Notes under the pieces: model-generated
What the model saw: the letters and a program-made list of their open reading frames with translations, nothing else
Databases searched by the model: none
Told to the model about the DNA's origin: nothing
Made by a program: the position numbers and the translations under genes
In this document: positions 4,796 to 6,540 of the stretch, one piece after another
How the letters are laid out: each line of letters begins with the position of its first letter
How positions within the stretch are numbered: the stretch's first letter is position 1
Assembly: GCA_017510305.1 (NCBI GenBank)
Contig: JAFWNO010000060.1
Location: forward strand, 1-6,540
DNA: 6,540 nt
Direction: 5' to 3'
DNA from: Candidatus Saccharimonadota bacterium
GTDB taxonomy: Bacteria; Patescibacteriota; Saccharimonadia; Saccharimonadales; Saccharimonadaceae

Positions 4796-6040
4796 ATGGT
4801 AGAATTAGAAATTCATGGCGTTGCGCCAGAGCTAGACATCGAGGCGGCAAAAGCCAAATTGTCAGAAATAAAAGCAGATAAAATGTCTGGCTGGCTTACT
4901 TTACCTACAGATTACGATAAGGATGAATTTGTCCGCATTAAATCTGCCGCAGAAAAAATCAATAGCGATTCTAAATATCTAGTTTGTATTGGTATCGGAG
5001 GATCCTATCTCGGCCACCGCGCAGTCATCGAAGCGCTAAACAGAAAGTCCCCTACCAAGATTCTCTATGCTGGCAGCTTCTTAAGTCCTGCCGCGCTCCA
5101 GCAAGTCCTCGACGAGCTTGGCGATAATGATTTTTCCGTCAATGTTATTTCCAAATCTGGCACCACCACCGAGCCTGCCGTTGCCTTCCGCATTTTCAAA
5201 CAGAAGTTAATCGATAAATACGGCGAAGCCGAAGCTTACAAACGTATCTATGCCACTACTGATAGCCGGGAAGGTGCTCTTCACGATGAAGCTGTCGCTA
5301 ATGGCTACGAGAGTTTCGTTGTTCCAGATAATATCGGTGGTAGGTATTCTGTCCTCACGGCAGTAGGCCTGCTCCCCATCGCTGTTGCAGGTGTCGATAT
5401 CGATAAACTGATGGCCGGCGCCCGCGAGGAACAAGATGCAGATGATGAGAATATTTATAAGTATGCCGCCTTCCGCGCCGCCCTCTTTAATAAAGATTAC
5501 GACCTAGAGGTTCTCGCTAGTTTCGAGCCTCGCCTCTTCTATTTTGCTGAATGGTGGAAGCAGCTTTATGGCGAATCAGAAGGGAAGAATAGCCAAGGCA
5601 TTTTCCCAGCCGCCACTATCTATACTACCGATCTCCACTCTCTCGGCCAGTATATGCAGGAAGGCCGCCGCAATATCTTTGAAACTATCATTAATGTTAC
5701 CGACGAAAATCCGCTCATTACCGTTCCGGAGCTAAAAGAGAATTTAGACGGCCTCAAATATCTCGAGGGCAAATCCCTATCGTATATTAATCAAAACGCT
5801 CTCCGCGCCACTGTTACCGCCCACAGCACCTCCATACCTGTTGTAGAAATTACAACACCAGAAATCAATGAAATGGAACTTGGTAAACTTATCTATTTCT
5901 TTGAATTATCTTGCGCTATCTCCGCCAAAATGCAAGGTGTAGACCCATTTAACCAGCCGGGTGTCGATATGTATAAAAACGAAATGTTCCGCCTTCTCGG
6001 CAAACCCACCCAGCAATCCAATCTTGACAACAGAGCCTAA
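4796..6040 (+). CDS. pgi: Glucose-6-phosphate isomerase
   Basis: This 414-residue protein interconverts glucose 6-phosphate and fructose 6-phosphate in glycolysis and hexose supply. It is of the compact bacterial form, slightly shorter than the roughly 450-residue Bacillus-type enzyme. Seen are CIGIGGSYLGHRAV (64-77), the phosphate loop ISKSGTTTEP (118-127), PGI signature 1 DNIGGRYSVLTAVGLLPIA (178-196) with Arg183, GESEGKN (259-265) with the probable catalytic Glu260, TDLHSLGQY (278-286) with His281, and signature 2 FNQPGVDMYKN (385-395) with Lys394. The signature has Asp391 where Glu is common. The reading frame stays open upstream through the tRNA, but the real start is the ATG at 4796: GGAGG (4785-4789) lies 6 nt before it, and 18 nt separate it from the tRNA end. 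No separate promoter fits in that gap, so pgi should be cotranscribed with tRNA-Leu and released by tRNA processing. Confidence 0.97.
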   Translation: MVELEIHGVAPELDIEAAKAKLSEIKADKMSGWLTLPTDYDKDEFVRIKSAAEKINSDSKYLVCIGIGGSYLGHRAVIEALNRKSPTKILYAGSFLSPAALQQVLDELGDNDFSVNVISKSGTTTEPAVAFRIFKQKLIDKYGEAEAYKRIYATTDSREGALHDEAVANGYESFVVPDNIGGRYSVLTAVGLLPIAVAGVDIDKLMAGAREEQDADDENIYKYAAFRAALFNKDYDLEVLASFEPRLFYFAEWWKQLYGESEGKNSQGIFPAATIYTTDLHSLGQYMQEGRRNIFETIINVTDENPLITVPELKENLDGLKYLEGKSLSYINQNALRATVTAHSTSIPVVEITTPEINEMELGKLIYFFELSCAISAKMQGVDPFNQPGVDMYKNEMFRLLGKPTQQSNLDNRA

Positions 6041-6065
6041 CTATAATAAAATAAAACCATAAGGT

Positions 6066-6102
6066 ACATTGTCTACATTAACTAGAATAATGCAAACAAT
6101 GT
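6066..6102. other. Hairpin downstream of pgi
   Basis: ACATTGT (6066-6072) pairs with ACAATGT (6096-6102), and inside it CATTA (6076-6080) pairs with TAATG (6088-6092); a 3x3 internal loop separates the stems and a 7-nt loop caps them. On the + strand it starts 26 nt after the pgi stop but is followed by CCCCC, not T, so it is not a standard terminator; it could be a 3' end protector. On the minus strand a T-rich stretch follows about 9 nt later, so it could help end the minus transcript from 6373. Confidence 0.45.
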
Positions 6103-6118
6103 CCCCCTAGTTGTGGTA

Positions 6119-6144
6119 GTTAAGTCCTCGTAAGAGGACTTAAC
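6119..6144. other. Perfect 11-bp hairpin with 4-nt loop
   Basis: GTTAAGTCCTC (6119-6129) and GAGGACTTAAC (6134-6144) form a perfect stem. The loop is GTAA (a GNRA tetraloop) on the + strand and TTAC on the minus strand. It lies directly against the stop codon of the 25-codon minus ORF. No T-tract follows on either strand, so a stabilising or pausing role is as likely as termination. Confidence 0.55.
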
Positions 6145-6222
6145 CTATCTTCGCCTACGTTCCACAGATAGAGAAAGTTTTAGGCGAATAAGTTTAAAGA
6201 GCTTTACATCTATTAAAGACAT
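6145..6222 (-). CDS. Small basic 25-residue ORF with a very strong ribosome binding site
   Basis: The ORF encodes MSLIDVKLFK and so on, ending VERRRR; it is basic and leucine-rich and is not recognised. TAGAAAGGAGG (6228-6238, minus strand) is complementary over 11 nt to the usual 3' end of bacterial 16S rRNA (CCTCCTTTCTA), with a 5-nt gap to the ATG, the best ribosome site in the window. The stop codon touches the 11-bp hairpin at 6119-6144. Inside the ORF, TTCGCCTA can pair with TAGGCGAA (6181-6188 with 6150-6157), and CTATCT with AGATAG (6166-6171 with 6145-6150). It could be a leader or regulatory peptide, a tiny structural protein, or part of a noncoding RNA. No similar gene is known to me. 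Confidence 0.45.
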   Translation of the reverse strand: MSLIDVKLFKLIRLKLSLSVERRRR

Positions 6223-6373
6223 ATTCTCCTCCTTTCTATACCTAGAGACCGCTGGTTATCTAGTATTGCCGCTTTAGTGCAGTCTCTGCCGAGTGTTACT
6301 CCACACGTATTATACGCCCCACCTGCGCCGAGACTTCACTTAGTTCTGTGAGCTAAAGATACTCCCCACAACA
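6223..6373 (-). ncRNA. Structured leader or noncoding RNA with two mutually exclusive helices
   Basis: This is the predicted transcript start to the small ORF on the minus strand. GAGACT (6286-6281) can pair upstream with AGTCTC (6335-6330), or, as part of AGAGACTGC (6287-6279), downstream with GCGGTCTCT (6252-6244). The second helix has 9 pairs, one G-T, and ends close to the ribosome site. Smaller hairpins such as GAGT-AAC-ACTC lie between. Sharing one strand between two helices is how attenuators and riboswitches work. It fits no riboswitch class I know. A second TATAAT at 6309-6314 (minus) could start a shorter RNA. Confidence 0.4.
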
Positions 6374-6379
6374 AGACTG

Positions 6380-6408
6380 ATTATATGTTAAGTAAAAATC
6401 TTTCGCAA
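6380..6408 (-). promoter_or_regulatory. Promoter of the minus-strand leader/small ORF transcript
   Basis: On the minus strand TTGCGA (6403-6408), 17 bp, then a perfect TATAAT (6380-6385), giving a start near 6373. The -35 box lies in the 24-bp box shared with 1554-1577, in the same register as the HNH promoter. Confidence 0.65.
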
Positions 6409-6416
6409 GCACAGAC
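6393..6416. repeat. 24-bp promoter box, copy 2
   Basis: The sequence begins TAAAAATCTTTCGCAAG and ends CACAGAC. It differs from copy 1 (1554-1577) only by C for T at position 12. It sits in the same place relative to a divergent promoter pair. Confidence 0.8.
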
Positions 6417-6454
6417 AGTTTGTTCTCTATATATCTCCGTTTTTTGCAAAATCT

Positions 6455-6484
6455 TTCCTAAAATCATAAAAACTATGCTAAAAT
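6455..6484 (+). promoter_or_regulatory. Promoter of the gene at the right edge
   Basis: TGC-TAAAAT (extended -10 box, 6476-6484) follows a poor -35 box TTCCTA (6455-6460) at 18 bp. The stretch AAAATCATAAA and TGCTAAAATAGA closely resembles the rnj promoter (AAAATCACAAA and TGCTATAATAGA). Confidence 0.65.
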
Positions 6485-6517
6485 AGATATAAGCACTTAA
6501 GAAGAGGTAATAAGAAA

Positions 6518-6540
6518 ATGAGAACTAAAATTCGTCTGGG
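6518..6540 (+). CDS. Start of an unidentified protein (cut by the window end)
   Basis: Only MRTKIRL and part of the next codon are visible. GAAGAGG (6501-6507) lies 10 nt before the ATG at 6518 and a fitting promoter lies upstream, so a real gene start is likely. The basic N-terminus would suit a signal peptide, but nothing more can be said. Its promoter resembles that of rnj, so the two may be coregulated. Confidence 0.6.

Noticed and set aside
6041..6390. tmRNA or RNase P RNA in the gap after pgi.
   Set aside because: No tRNA-like ends, tag sequence, or conserved RNase P core motifs were found on either strand.

Overview
The window looks like part of a small bacterial genome, most likely a Patescibacteria/CPR member and plausibly Saccharibacteria (TM7). 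That placement is inference. It rests on short intergenic spaces, apparently leaderless genes next to Shine-Dalgarno-led ones, an RNase J with a long lysine-rich N-terminal extension, a secreted HNH nuclease typical of nucleotide scavengers, and TGA used as a stop (the HNH gene ends in TGA), which argues against the recoded Gracilibacteria/Absconditabacteria. No rRNA or ribosomal protein is present to settle it.

Layout. Positions 1-147 (-) hold the first 49 codons of the ATPase YchF. A 180-bp divergent region then drives, on the + strand, a 145-aa protein (328-765) that carries the glycyl-radical signature of class III ribonucleotide reductase NrdD but lacks the catalytic barrel. Its promoter contains two sites matching the NrdR operator, centred 32 bp apart. 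Convergent with it is a membrane-anchored or secreted HNH nuclease (759-1508, -). A second divergent region leads to RNase J (1758-3890, +), which converges on a five-helix membrane protein of the putative ABC-transporter permease (CmpB-like) family (3897-4550, -). A 144-bp near-palindrome (4547-4690) carries back-to-back outward promoters for this membrane gene and for tRNA-Leu(CAG) (4691-4777), which is followed after 18 nt by glucose-6-phosphate isomerase (4796-6040). The final 500 bp holds two strong hairpins, a 25-codon minus-strand ORF with an exceptionally strong ribosome binding site behind a switch-like leader, and a divergent promoter region leading to a gene cut off at the window edge (6518-6540, +).

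The most interesting points are: (1) the NrdR-controlled mini-protein, a candidate stand-alone glycyl-radical subunit or 'spare part' for NrdD, analogous to what YfiD/GrcA is for pyruvate formate-lyase; (2) two intergenic regions 4.8 kb apart (about 1509-1757 and 6373-6517) that share a 24-bp box and the same divergent promoter architecture; (3) the large palindrome with outward promoters; (4) minus-strand genes whose -10 box lies 6-7 nt before the ATG, predicting leaderless mRNAs; (5) the unannotated small ORF and structured leader at 6145-6373.
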